Assembly (NCBI GenBank): GCA_963762635.1 | Contig: CAVXLQ010000012.1 | Coordinates: forward strand, 248,001 to 312,000 | From: Tenggerimyces sp963762635 | GTDB taxonomy: Bacteria > Actinomycetota > Actinomycetes > Propionibacteriales > Actinopolymorphaceae | Direction of reading: 5' to 3' | Length of the DNA: 64,000 nucleotides | Shown here: piece after piece, positions 1-8,409 of the stretch | Layout: each line of letters begins with the position of its first letter | Numbering within the stretch: the stretch's first letter is position 1 | Made by a program: the position numbers and the translations under genes | Notes under the pieces: model-generated | Database searches by the model: none | What the model was told of the DNA's origin: nothing | What the model saw: only the letters and a program-made list of their open reading frames with translations

Positions 1-2421
1 CACACGCCGCAGGCACGAAACCCGTTGCAACGCGGCCAGGTCTTCCGGTTCGGCGTGAACGCGTCGTTCCGGTACGTACGGCTGCGGCTGACCGCGTCCG
101 AGTTCGACAACTGGGTCGGGGCCGTCGAGCTGCAGGTCCTCGGTCCGGCCAGCCAGGCGGCCGAGCGCGACCTCGCCCTCGGCGCGTCGGCGAAGGCGTC
201 GTCCGGCTACCAGAACCAGCCACCGGCCAAGGCCGTCGACGGCAGCGCCGCGACAGCCTGGGTCGCCGACCAGACCCCGCACTGGCAGGCCGAGCACTCT
301 GGCGAACCGCAGTGGCTGCAGGTCGATCTCGGCAACACCGTCAGCGTGACGAGGATCGAGCACAGCTTCGTGAACAGCTCCGGCTGGACGTTCACGTTGC
401 AGGCTTCGGTGGACGGCTCGTCGTGGACGACGATCGCGTCCGGCCCGCGCACCGGACAGACGTTCAACCATCCGGTGTCCGGCGTCTATCGCTATGTGCG
501 GTTGACGATTCCCGGCCCGTCGACCGGCGGGCACTGGCCGAACGCCCAGTCGCTGAAGGTCTTCGGCAACGGGTCGCCGATCACGACCAGGTGGTGGGCG
601 GACCACGGGCCGGTGATGCGCTACTACCCGAAGCAGTACCAGATCCCGTTGACTACGATCACCGCCGGCCTGGAGGACCTGAAGCGTAAGGGCTACCAGG
701 CCATCGAGCTCGCTCCCGTGCACGAGGGTCCGCGGACGCCGTTCGCCGGACTCGGCGCGACGAACAACTACGCGATCGACCCAACGATCGGCACCATGGC
801 CGACTTCGAGAACCTCATCGCGACCGCGCACGCCAAGGGCATGAAGGTGCTCATCTTCGGCAACGCGGGCTACTCCCACCCGGACGCGCCGTTCTTCCGC
901 AAGGCTGAGCGCGAGCCGGGCAGCGTCGAACGGAAGTGGTTCGACTGGAAGGCCGCGCCGAACGGCTCCGCCAGCTGCGACAACAACGGCGGGACGGGCT
1001 GGTTCTTCAGCGCCACCGCGGGTCAGTGCTACTGGGTGCAATGGACGAGCGAGGGCGTCAACCTGCCCGCGTACAACTTCGGTACGCAGGAGTGGCGCGA
1101 GGAGAACGTACGCATCCTCGAGTCCTGGCTGGACAAGGGCGTCGACGGGTACGGTGCCGACGCGCCGCGCGTGTACCGCAACATCACCGACGCGATCAGC
1201 GACCGCTACATCACCGATGTGTTGAACGCGTACGACATCTGGGCGCTGCCCGAGGGCCTCCAGCCACACGAGCTGCTGGTCGGCATCCCGCAGCTGCACT
1301 ACAACGTCATCCACGACCTGTCGATCACGCACTGGGGTGGCCAGATCCCCGGCTTCGGCCACAGCCGGATCATCCCGGCCGTCGACAACGGGAACCCGAG
1401 TGCGCTGGAGGACGCGTTCAAGCAGAGCAGGGACGAGGTCAACCAGCAGGGCGGCAGCACGTTGACCGCGCCGAGCTGGGAGCTGGACGGCCACCTCGGC
1501 ACGAAGGTGCCGGCGGACAAGCGACTGCTCGAGATCGCCACGCTGACGACGATGGGCACGCAGTTCTTCCTGCACTACGGCTACCACCTCTATCTGCCGC
1601 ACGTGGAGACGATCCCGACCTGGACGGCGCAGCAGCAAGCCGACCTTGACACGATCACCCGAGCGCCGAACGCCACCGCCTCGCTGCAGGCACGCGGCCT
1701 GCGAGCTCGCGCACACACCAACGACGACAGCAAGTTCTACGCGTACAAGCGGACCAGCAAGAACGGCGGAGTCACCTCGCTGGTCGTGATGAACTACCAG
1801 AACAGCACGCAGGAGATCACGGTCGACCTGACCGGCCTCGACCTCGCGATGGACCAGACGCCGCTCGACCTGGTGACGGGGCAGCCGGCTCCGGCGATCA
1901 CGGACCCGTCGTACAAGCTCACGCTCGGGCCGCGCAGGTACGCGATCCTCGACGTCGCCCAGGCGCCCGCGCCGACCGCGTTGCCCAACGGGATCTATCG
2001 AGTCCGTCCCGAGGTCAGCAGTCCGACGTTCGCGCTGGACGTCCGCGACTGCCAGACCCAGAACGGCGCGGACGTACGGATCTGGGACTGGATCCCCAGC
2101 AGTCCTTGCCAGGACTGGCAGGCGACGTTGGTCGCCGAGCCCGACGTCTACACGATCGCCGACCGCAACACCGGACAGGTGCTCGATGTCGCCGGATGCT
2201 CCACGGCGGACGGCGCGACGGTCAACCTGTGGCCGTACGCGAGCCGGAACTGTCAACAGTGGCGGATCATTCCACTCGGCGACAAGGCGTGGCAGGTCGT
2301 CGGTGTCGGCAGCGGGAAGGCGCTCGACGTCGCGGGCTGCAACCCCAACAGGGACGCCGACCTGATCATCTACCCGTACCACGGCGCCTCCTGCCAGCGT
2401 TGGCGATTCGAGCCGCAGTGA
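1..2421 (+). CDS. Secreted GH13-like glycosidase with F5/8C and ricin-type lectin domains, 5' partial
   Basis: The reading frame is open to the first base of the window, so the N-terminus lies upstream; the TTG at 25 is probably internal. The first ~50 residues look like the tail of one F5/8 type C (discoidin, CBM32-like) domain. A complete second copy follows to about nt 565. A TIM-barrel resembling GH13 alpha-amylases covers about nt 590-1960, and a CBM13 ricin-like trefoil with three Q-x-W motifs (QDW, QQW, QRW) ends the protein. In the barrel I can place a beta-4-like segment (GVDGYGADAPRVY, candidate nucleophile Asp) and a beta-5-like PEG (candidate acid/base Glu). The Arg normally two residues before the nucleophile is Gly here, so activity is uncertain. 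It probably acts outside the cell on polysaccharide; the substrate is unknown. Confidence 0.75.
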   Translation, partial: HTPQARNPLQRGQVFRFGVNASFRYVRLRLTASEFDNWVGAVELQVLGPASQAAERDLALGASAKASSGYQNQPPAKAVDGSAATAWVADQTPHWQAEHSGEPQWLQVDLGNTVSVTRIEHSFVNSSGWTFTLQASVDGSSWTTIASGPRTGQTFNHPVSGVYRYVRLTIPGPSTGGHWPNAQSLKVFGNGSPITTRWWADHGPVMRYYPKQYQIPLTTITAGLEDLKRKGYQAIELAPVHEGPRTPFAGLGATNNYAIDPTIGTMADFENLIATAHAKGMKVLIFGNAGYSHPDAPFFRKAEREPGSVERKWFDWKAAPNGSASCDNNGGTGWFFSATAGQCYWVQWTSEGVNLPAYNFGTQEWREENVRILESWLDKGVDGYGADAPRVYRNITDAISDRYITDVLNAYDIWALPEGLQPHELLVGIPQLHYNVIHDLSITHWGGQIPGFGHSRIIPAVDNGNPSALEDAFKQSRDEVNQQGGSTLTAPSWELDGHLGTKVPADKRLLEIATLTTMGTQFFLHYGYHLYLPHVETIPTWTAQQQADLDTITRAPNATASLQARGLRARAHTNDDSKFYAYKRTSKNGGVTSLVVMNYQNSTQEITVDLTGLDLAMDQTPLDLVTGQPAPAITDPSYKLTLGPRRYAILDVAQAPAPTALPNGIYRVRPEVSSPTFALDVRDCQTQNGADVRIWDWIPSSPCQDWQATLVAEPDVYTIADRNTGQVLDVAGCSTADGATVNLWPYASRNCQQWRIIPLGDKAWQVVGVGSGKALDVAGCNPNRDADLIIYPYHGASCQRWRFEPQ

Positions 2422-2467
2422 AAACTCGGTTGAACGAACCGACCGCACTGGGGCAGCGTTCAGGTAC

Positions 2468-3658
2468 GTGACCCGACGCCCCGATCTCATCGCCGTCTAT
2501 CTGCGATGGGTCTGGGCGCGGGCCGTCCTGCACCGTGGCTGGTGGCTGGTCACCTCGGTCTATCTGGTCGTGGAGTCCGGACTGTCGCCGGCGCAGCTGG
2601 TGTTCGTCGGCGTCGCGCAGGGCGTCGTCTCGTTGCTGTTCGAGGTGCCCGCGGGCGTCGTCGCCGACACGATCAGCCGGCGTACGTCGTTGCTCGTCTC
2701 GCACGCCCTCATGGGCGTCGCGATGCTCGCGACCGGGCTCACCACCGACTTCGGGCTGCTCGTCGCGACGCAGATGCTGTGGGGCATCGCCTGGACGTTC
2801 GCCAGCGGCGCCGACGTCGCCTGGATCACCGACGAACTGGACGATCCGGCGCGGATCCCGTCGGTGCTCGTCCGCTCCGGCCGCGCCGACCTCACCGGTG
2901 CCGCGGTGGGGCTCGTCGTGATCGGCGGCCTGGGATCGTTGTTGCCGCGCGGGGTCGCGATGGTGGTCGCCGGGGGAGCGATGCTGGTGCTCGGTGTGTA
3001 CGTGGCCGTGCGGTTCGAGGAGCGCAACTTCACGCCGGCTCGCTCACGCCGGTGGGCAGCTTCGTGGCAGATCCTGCGCAACGGATTCAAGCTCGTGCGG
3101 GCGAGCCGGGCGATTCTGGTGATGTTCGCGGCCACGTTCCTCGTGAACGGCGCCGACAACACCGCCCGGCTGTTCCAGCGGCGGCTCGTCGATCTGGATT
3201 TCCCGTCCTCGCCGGTGCTGTGGTTCACCCTGCTCGGCGTGCTGACGTTGCTCGTCGGAGCGCTCGTGCTCCGGCTCGTCGAGGGTCGGGTCGGCACGGT
3301 CGGCGGGGCGATCCGTTGGTACGGCCTCGCCTGCCTCGCCGGTGTCGTGGGCTTCGCGGCGCTCGCGTTCGTCCCCGAGGAGCTCAGCGGGGGTGCGGCG
3401 GTCGTTCTGGTGACCGGGATCGCGATGCCGATGACCCGCGTGATCGGGACGATCTGGGTCAACCGGGAGACCACCGGCGACGTCCGCGCGACCGTGCACT
3501 CGTTCCTCGCCCAAGCGGAGTATCTCGGCGAGATCGTGCTGGGCTTCGGCATCGCGGCGGTCGCTCAGTTCGCCGGTCTGCCCGCCGCTCTGGTCGTGTC
3601 CGCGGCGGTGCTCGCGGTCACGATCGCGCTCGTTTCGCGAGCCCACACGAAAGCCTGA
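2468..3658 (+). CDS. MFS transporter, about 12 TM segments
   Basis: This 396-residue hydrophobic protein starts at GTG, 46 nt after the upstream glycosidase. It has the MFS layout of two six-helix halves. The loop after helices 2-3 carries the motif A-like stretch GVVADTISRRTSLL. It resembles the putative drug-exporter group (12 TM segments, no large soluble domain). The cargo cannot be read from the sequence. A basic loop near residues 185-205 separates the halves. The following gene starts 68 nt downstream on the same strand, but there is no sign of coupling. Confidence 0.8.
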   Translation: MTRRPDLIAVYLRWVWARAVLHRGWWLVTSVYLVVESGLSPAQLVFVGVAQGVVSLLFEVPAGVVADTISRRTSLLVSHALMGVAMLATGLTTDFGLLVATQMLWGIAWTFASGADVAWITDELDDPARIPSVLVRSGRADLTGAAVGLVVIGGLGSLLPRGVAMVVAGGAMLVLGVYVAVRFEERNFTPARSRRWAASWQILRNGFKLVRASRAILVMFAATFLVNGADNTARLFQRRLVDLDFPSSPVLWFTLLGVLTLLVGALVLRLVEGRVGTVGGAIRWYGLACLAGVVGFAALAFVPEELSGGAAVVLVTGIAMPMTRVIGTIWVNRETTGDVRATVHSFLAQAEYLGEIVLGFGIAAVAQFAGLPAALVVSAAVLAVTIALVSRAHTKA

Positions 3659-3726
3659 CAACCCTCTCAGCTTTCTCTCAGGTTCTCCTCAGGCCGGCCT
3701 CAGCGCGAACCGCCAAGCTGCTGATC

Positions 3727-4107
3727 ATGACGTCCCCGGCAGTCCTGGCCCCGCTTCCCGCTCTCGAGGAGCAGGACGAGATCACGCTCGTCTACCCGTT
3801 GCACGGCGCCTTCGCGGTGCCGGACAAGAAGCGCGGCTACAAGGTCGTCGACGTCCAGCAGGGCATGGTCACGGCACTGCGGGACGACTCGGTCACGGTC
3901 ACCAGCGCGGACGGCTTCACCCGTACGTACCCCCTGCCGGAGCTCACCCGGACGACGATCGAGGCCACGCATGGCGTCACGCTCACGCACGGTTGCCGCA
4001 TCACGCTGGTCTCCGGCGTCGACGAGGGCCTGCGCGTGCTATCGGTCGACGAGCCGCGCGCGGATGGGACGCTCAGGTCCGACTTCGTGCCGCTGCCACG
4101 GGCGTAG
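3727..4107 (+). CDS. Small hypothetical protein, predicted mostly beta
   Basis: This 126-residue protein begins at ATG 3727, inside a longer open frame whose upstream part is a shadow of the MFS gene. It has no signal peptide, membrane segment or cysteine cluster. Alternating hydrophobic/polar stretches (for example SVTVTSADGFTRTYPL) suggest a small beta-rich fold. The start lacks an obvious Shine-Dalgarno sequence, so it is only moderately secure. Its 3' end overlaps the convergent HxlR gene by 35 bp. I do not recognise the family and assign no function. Confidence 0.5.
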   Translation: MTSPAVLAPLPALEEQDEITLVYPLHGAFAVPDKKRGYKVVDVQQGMVTALRDDSVTVTSADGFTRTYPLPELTRTTIEATHGVTLTHGCRITLVSGVDEGLRVLSVDEPRADGTLRSDFVPLPRA

Positions 4108-4501
4108 GGCTCTCGTCGTACGCCTGGCGGGAGGTCTGGATCTCGTCGATGTGCGACTCCGCCCACTTCTTGATCGCGTGGATCACGGGAACGATCGTGT
4201 CGCCCAGCGACGTGAGCTCGTAGTCCACGCGGACCGGCACCGACGGTGTCACCGTCCTCGTCACCAGGCCGTCGCGCTCCAGGGACCGCAGCGTCTGGGT
4301 GAGCATCTTCTGGCTCACTCCGGCGATCCGCGTGCTCAGCTCGGAGTATCGGCGCGGCCCGTCCTCCAGCGCGCTGATCACCAGGCAGACCCACTTGTCG
4401 GAGATCGTGTCCAGCACCTGCCGCGACGGGCAGGCCGCCATGAACGCGTTGTACGCGACGCGTGCTTCCTCGCGGCGCTCGTCCACGGTCTGGGTCGGCA
4501 T
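4073..4501 (-). CDS. HxlR-family winged-helix transcriptional regulator
   Basis: This 142-residue protein matches the HxlR family in size and motifs: an N-terminal Cys (CPSRQVLDTI, near residue 24), then ISDKWVCLVISAL and RRYSELSTRIAGVSQKMLTQTLRSLE, which is the winged helix with its recognition helix. HxlR proteins such as YodB and QorR sense redox state or quinones through the N-terminal Cys. The gene is divergent from a quinone-oxidoreductase gene, the usual partner, with an inverted repeat between them. It therefore probably represses that gene and itself. Its 3' end overlaps the convergent 126-residue gene. Confidence 0.9.
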   Translation of the reverse strand: MPTQTVDERREEARVAYNAFMAACPSRQVLDTISDKWVCLVISALEDGPRRYSELSTRIAGVSQKMLTQTLRSLERDGLVTRTVTPSVPVRVDYELTSLGDTIVPVIHAIKKWAESHIDEIQTSRQAYDESPTPVAAARSRT

Positions 4502-4537
4502 GGCTCTCCTCCGAGTACCGTACGCACTTCTAGGTGC

Positions 4538-4558
4538 CTACTTTCCAGAAGAGAGTAG
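4538..4558. promoter_or_regulatory. Candidate HxlR operator (inverted repeat)
   Basis: CTACTTTC-n5-GAGAGTAG is an imperfect dyad with 7 of 8 arm positions matching. It sits in the 111-bp intergenic region between the divergent HxlR and quinone-oxidoreductase genes, 55 bp before the oxidoreductase start. HxlR proteins bind short dyads in such divergent promoters. The assignment rests on position and symmetry only. Confidence 0.45.
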
Positions 4559-4612
4559 CGAACCGTACGTTCGGTGTCGAACGACCGACGAGAACTTATG
4601 GAGGACACCGAT

Positions 4613-5599
4613 ATGACCAGCATTGTCGTGCACGACTTCGGCGGCCCCGAGGTCCTGCGCCTCGCCGACCTGCCCGTGGCCGAGCCAGGCCCGCGCGAGG
4701 TACGGATCCGCGTCCAGGCGACGGCCGTCCATCCGGTCGACCTGTTCACCCGCGCCGGCCTGACCGTGCCGGTGATCCCGCCGGAGGCGCCGCGGCCCCT
4801 GGTCCTCGGGTGGGACCTGGCCGGCGTCGTCGACGCGGTCGGCGGTTCCGTGAAGGAGTGGCAGCCGGGCGACGCCGTGGTAGGGCTGACCCGGTGGTTC
4901 GACACCGGGCGGGGCACGTACGCCGAGTACGTCAACCTCGACGCCTCGTGGATCGCGCGAGCTCCGTCGAACGCGACGCCGGAGGAGGCAGCGTCGCTGC
5001 CTCTCAACGCGCAGACGGCCGGCCAGGCGTTGGAGCTGCTCGGCCTCGCTGTCGGCCAGACGGTCGCCGTGACTGGGGCGGCCGGGGCGCTCGGCGGCTA
5101 CCTCGTCCAGCTCGCCAAGGAGCGCGGTCTGCGGGTCGTCGCCGTGGCCGGCGCGGACGACGAGGAGCTGGTGCGCGGGCTCGGCGCCGACGTGTTCGTT
5201 CCGCGCTCGGACGACCTCGTCGCCGCTGTCCGGGCTGTCGAGCCGGCGGGTGTGGACGGTCTGGTCGACGCCGCGGTGGTCGGCCCGACGACGGTCGGCG
5301 CCGTGCGGGACGGCGGCGCGTTCGTCGCGGTGACAGGGGGAGTGGATCCGGCTCCCGAGCGGGGCATCCGGGTCGGCACGGTGAGCGTCAGGCCGAACGG
5401 CACGCAGCTCGCCGAGCTCGTCGCGCTCGTCGAGGCGGGCAAGCTCACGCCGCGCGTCGCCGAGGTCTACCCCTTCGCCAAGGCGGGCGAGGCGCACGCG
5501 CGGCTGGCCAAGGGCGGCGTACGAGGGCGGCTCGTCCTGAAGCCTAGCCTCATTGGCCGAGCCGGCTCGCTCAGTTTCGACTCCATGGGCGGTCGTTAA
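4613..5599 (+). CDS. NADP-dependent oxidoreductase, zinc-free quinone reductase type
   Basis: This 328-residue medium-chain dehydrogenase/reductase has a GroES-like N-terminus (MTSIVVHDFGGPEVLRL) and a Rossmann segment (VAVTGAAGALGGYLVQLAKE, near residue 150). It lacks the structural-zinc cysteines of alcohol dehydrogenases, which places it with the quinone oxidoreductase subgroup that reduces quinones or enones with NADPH. The start is ATG 4613 because GGAGG lies 8 nt upstream (4600-4604); the earlier ATG at 4598 overlaps that site. Divergence from an HxlR regulator fits quinone-inducible expression. The physiological substrate is unknown. Confidence 0.88.
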   Translation: MTSIVVHDFGGPEVLRLADLPVAEPGPREVRIRVQATAVHPVDLFTRAGLTVPVIPPEAPRPLVLGWDLAGVVDAVGGSVKEWQPGDAVVGLTRWFDTGRGTYAEYVNLDASWIARAPSNATPEEAASLPLNAQTAGQALELLGLAVGQTVAVTGAAGALGGYLVQLAKERGLRVVAVAGADDEELVRGLGADVFVPRSDDLVAAVRAVEPAGVDGLVDAAVVGPTTVGAVRDGGAFVAVTGGVDPAPERGIRVGTVSVRPNGTQLAELVALVEAGKLTPRVAEVYPFAKAGEAHARLAKGGVRGRLVLKPSLIGRAGSLSFDSMGGR

Positions 5600-5651
5600 C
5601 CGCCCGACATGGACCGCTTCTTCGACGAGCCGGCTCGACTAAGGTGCCTGC

Positions 5652-6359
5652 GTGGCAGAGACGCGCTCCGGGCCGGATCGCCCGTTGGTCCAGGCCGTTC
5701 GCTCCGAGCTGGAGGCGGCGGGTGATCCGGTCAAGGCCGGCCCGATGCAGGCGTACATGAAGTCCGAGATGGCGTACCGAGGCGTCCCGTCGCCGGGCGT
5801 GAAGCGGATCTGCCGCGAGCTGTTCGCGGCGCATCCGCTCGCCACGCGGGAGACCTGGGACGCGACCGTTCGGGCGCTGTGGGACAAGGCCACGTTCCGC
5901 GAGGAGCGGTACGTCGCGATCGCGTTGACCGGCTACAAGCTGTACCGCGGGTGGCAGGACCTCGAGGCGCTCGAGCTGTACGACCACCTCGTGACGACCG
6001 GCGCCTGGTGGGACTACGTCGACGAGATCGCGGCCCGGCGTATCGGGCCGATCCTGCGCGGCCATCCCGAGTCGGTGACACCCGTTCTGCTGCTCTGGTC
6101 ACGCGACAACGACATCTGGCGGCGGCGGACGGCGATCATCTCCCAGCTCGGGTCCGGCGAGGCCGTCGACACCAAGCTGCTCGCCGCGTGCATCGAGCCG
6201 AGCCTCGGGCGGTCGGAGTTCTTCCTGCGCAAGGCGATCGGCTGGGCGCTACGGCAGCACGCGCGGGTCGACCCGGACTGGGTGCGCGCGTACGTCAACC
6301 GCCACAGTGCCGAGCTGTCCCCGCTGTCGCGTAAAGAGGCTATGAAGCATCTGCTGTGA
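5652..6359 (+). CDS. DNA alkylation repair enzyme, AlkD-like HEAT-repeat glycosylase
   Basis: This 235-residue, mostly helical protein belongs to the AlkD family, which excises 3- and 7-alkylpurines without base flipping. Visible family features are an N-terminal helix with YMKSEMAYRGVPSPGVKR, the pair WWDYVDEIA carrying the catalytic-type Asp and stacking Trp, and the late FLRKAIGWALRQH helix. Length is normal for the family. The start is GTG 5652 with AAGGTG a few bases upstream. The stop overlaps the convergent RNase D gene by 20 bp. It probably acts alone in cytoplasmic base-excision repair. Confidence 0.88.
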   Translation: MAETRSGPDRPLVQAVRSELEAAGDPVKAGPMQAYMKSEMAYRGVPSPGVKRICRELFAAHPLATRETWDATVRALWDKATFREERYVAIALTGYKLYRGWQDLEALELYDHLVTTGAWWDYVDEIAARRIGPILRGHPESVTPVLLLWSRDNDIWRRRTAIISQLGSGEAVDTKLLAACIEPSLGRSEFFLRKAIGWALRQHARVDPDWVRAYVNRHSAELSPLSRKEAMKHLL

Positions 6360-7566
6360 GCGCGTCGGCCAACGCCGTCGCGGTCAGCGAGATCTGCCAT
6401 TCGCGGGCGCCGTTGCCCCTGAGCACCTCGGAGACGGTGTCCTCGGTGAGCTCCTCCGGGGGTGCCCAGGCGAGCCGGCGCATGGTGTCCGGCGCGAGCA
6501 GGTTCTCCACCGGCAGCTGGTGCGTCCCGGCGATCTCCTGCAGCACCTTCCGCCCAGCCGCCAGCCGGCCGGCGGCGTGCGGGTCGCGTTCGGGCCACGA
6601 CCGCGCGGGCGGCGGGCCGTCGTAAGGCGCGGCGTGGTCGGGCAGGCCGGTGTCGACGAGCGTGGAGGCTCGTTCGACCGCGGTCCACCACAGCCCCAGG
6701 TCGCGGCGGGCGGTGCGGGTCTCGTACGGCGGCAGCGCGGCCAGCTCCGAGCGGCTCTTCGGCGCCGCCACCGCGGCGGCGACGATCGCGTGGTCGGGCA
6801 GCACCCGGCCGGGGGAGACGTCACGACGCTTCGCGACCCGGTCGCGGGCCAGCCACAGCTCGCGTACGTACCCCAGCTGGCGGCGGTTGCGGACGCGGTG
6901 GATGCCGGACGTACGCCGCCACGGGTCTACCCGCGGCCGCGGCGGCGGCGCGGTGACCAGGGCCGAGAACTCCTCCAGCGCCCAGTCCAGCTTGTTGGCG
7001 TCGACCAGCTGTTGGGCCAGCACGTCGCGCAGCTCGACCAGCACCTCGACGTCGAGAGCCGCGTACGTCAGCCACGGCTCGGGCAGCGGCCGCGTCGACC
7101 AGTCGACCGAGGCGTGCCCCTTCTCCAGCCGGTAGCCGAGCAGCTCCTCGACCAGCGTCGCGAGGCCGACCTTCGGGTAGTCCAGGAGCCGGCCGGCGAG
7201 CTCGGTGTCGAACAACGTCCGCGGTCGCATGCCGATCTCGAGCAGGCAGGGCAGGTCCTGCGACGCGGCGTGCAGCACCCACTCGGTGTCGGCCAACGCC
7301 TCGTCGATCGAGGTCAGGTCTGGGCAGGCGATCGGGTCGATCAGCGACGATCCGGCGCCGACGCGGCGCAGCTGGACCAGGTAGGCGCGGTGGGAGTAGC
7401 GGTAGCCGGAGGCCCGTTCGGCGTCGACGGCGACCGATCCGGAGCCCGAAGCGAGGGCCGCTGCCGTCTCCGCCAGGGCCTCGTCGGACCGCACGACGGG
7501 CGGTAGTCCGTCGCGCGGAGCCAACAACAGCACCGGTTCGTCTGCTGCCGGTGCGGTCTCGGTCAC
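6340..7566 (-). CDS. Ribonuclease D-like 3'-5' exoribonuclease with HRDC domain
   Basis: This 408-residue protein has a DEDDy exonuclease domain (about residues 25-205) followed by an HRDC domain (about 225-300). The metal-binding acidic residues are visible: VDAE (D48, E50), HAASQDLPCL (D104), and YAALD (Y168, D172). RNase D trims the 3' ends of tRNA precursors and other stable RNAs. The gene lies 79 bp downstream of the DUF3000 gene on the same strand. The order hemE / DUF3000 / RNase D recurs in actinobacteria, which supports both calls. A C-terminal region of about 110 residues beyond HRDC is less conserved. Confidence 0.9.
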   Translation of the reverse strand: MTETAPAADEPVLLLAPRDGLPPVVRSDEALAETAAALASGSGSVAVDAERASGYRYSHRAYLVQLRRVGAGSSLIDPIACPDLTSIDEALADTEWVLHAASQDLPCLLEIGMRPRTLFDTELAGRLLDYPKVGLATLVEELLGYRLEKGHASVDWSTRPLPEPWLTYAALDVEVLVELRDVLAQQLVDANKLDWALEEFSALVTAPPPRPRVDPWRRTSGIHRVRNRRQLGYVRELWLARDRVAKRRDVSPGRVLPDHAIVAAAVAAPKSRSELAALPPYETRTARRDLGLWWTAVERASTLVDTGLPDHAAPYDGPPPARSWPERDPHAAGRLAAGRKVLQEIAGTHQLPVENLLAPDTMRRLAWAPPEELTEDTVSEVLRGNGAREWQISLTATALADALTADAS

Positions 7567-7645
7567 CGCTCTACCGTAGTTGGGTGCCTGAGGGTGCTGC
7601 TGACAACGCCTGGTAGCGGCCTCGGTGGAGTGCGTACGGGACAGC

Positions 7646-8230
7646 TCAACGACTCCTCACCCGCCGGTGCGGAATCGCGACGACTCCGGGCGGCATCGGG
7701 GGAAGTCCGGCGGCCGTACACAGCAGCGTTCCCCACGCCTGGGCGTGGGCTTCGATCGTGTCGTCGACCGGCGTCCAGGAGGCGCGGAGCTCGATCTCCG
7801 CGCGCGCGGGCTCGTCCGACATTCCGCCGAAGCTCTCCGACGCCACCCTGGTCACGGTGCCGCTGGGGGCTTGGTAGTGCGCGCCCTCGGCGTCGAGCGC
7901 CTCGGTGAGCCAGCCCCATGCGACCGTTCCGAGCAGCGGGTCGGTGACCATCTCGGCGTCGATCTCGGCGCGGACGTACGCCACGCACCGGAACGTGCCC
8001 TGCCACGCCTCGTGGCCCTCGGGGTCGTGCAGGAGTACCAGCCGTCCAGTGGCGAGCTCGGCGTCGTCGATCACCACATCCGCGGTGATCGCGGCCGAAT
8101 AGGGCGCCACTCGCTGCGGCGCCGGCACTTCTTCGACCACCACTTCGGGCCGATAGCGCGCGGTGAACAATGCCGAAACCGCCTGGCTGAATGCCTTAGG
8201 CGGAACATCTGCATCTCGTCGCGCGTCCAC
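7646..8230 (-). CDS. DUF3000 family protein
   Basis: This 194-residue protein is recognisable as the actinobacterial DUF3000 family from the pattern FSQAVSALFTARYRPEV near the N-terminus, the central W-rich part (VAWGWLTEAL), and RASWTP. Position supports it: it lies between hemE (divergent) and an RNase D gene (co-directional), as in Streptomyces. It has no signal peptide or membrane segment, so it is probably cytoplasmic. Its function is unknown. It is probably co-transcribed with the RNase D gene. Confidence 0.85.
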   Translation of the reverse strand: MDARRDADVPPKAFSQAVSALFTARYRPEVVVEEVPAPQRVAPYSAAITADVVIDDAELATGRLVLLHDPEGHEAWQGTFRCVAYVRAEIDAEMVTDPLLGTVAWGWLTEALDAEGAHYQAPSGTVTRVASESFGGMSDEPARAEIELRASWTPVDDTIEAHAQAWGTLLCTAAGLPPMPPGVVAIPHRRVRSR

Positions 8231-8409
8231 GTCGTGAGCCTACGTCCGGGCACCCCCAACTGACCCAGTGCGACGCGCCGAATTCGCGGTGTACCGCCGC
8301 CGAAAGTCGTGGGAGATCGGCCTGGTTGGATGGGGTGACCGGGCAGAGCGTAGCGGAACGGGTTCGCATCATTGCTTTGGGTGACATTTCTTGCACATGG
8401 GAGCGAAAG

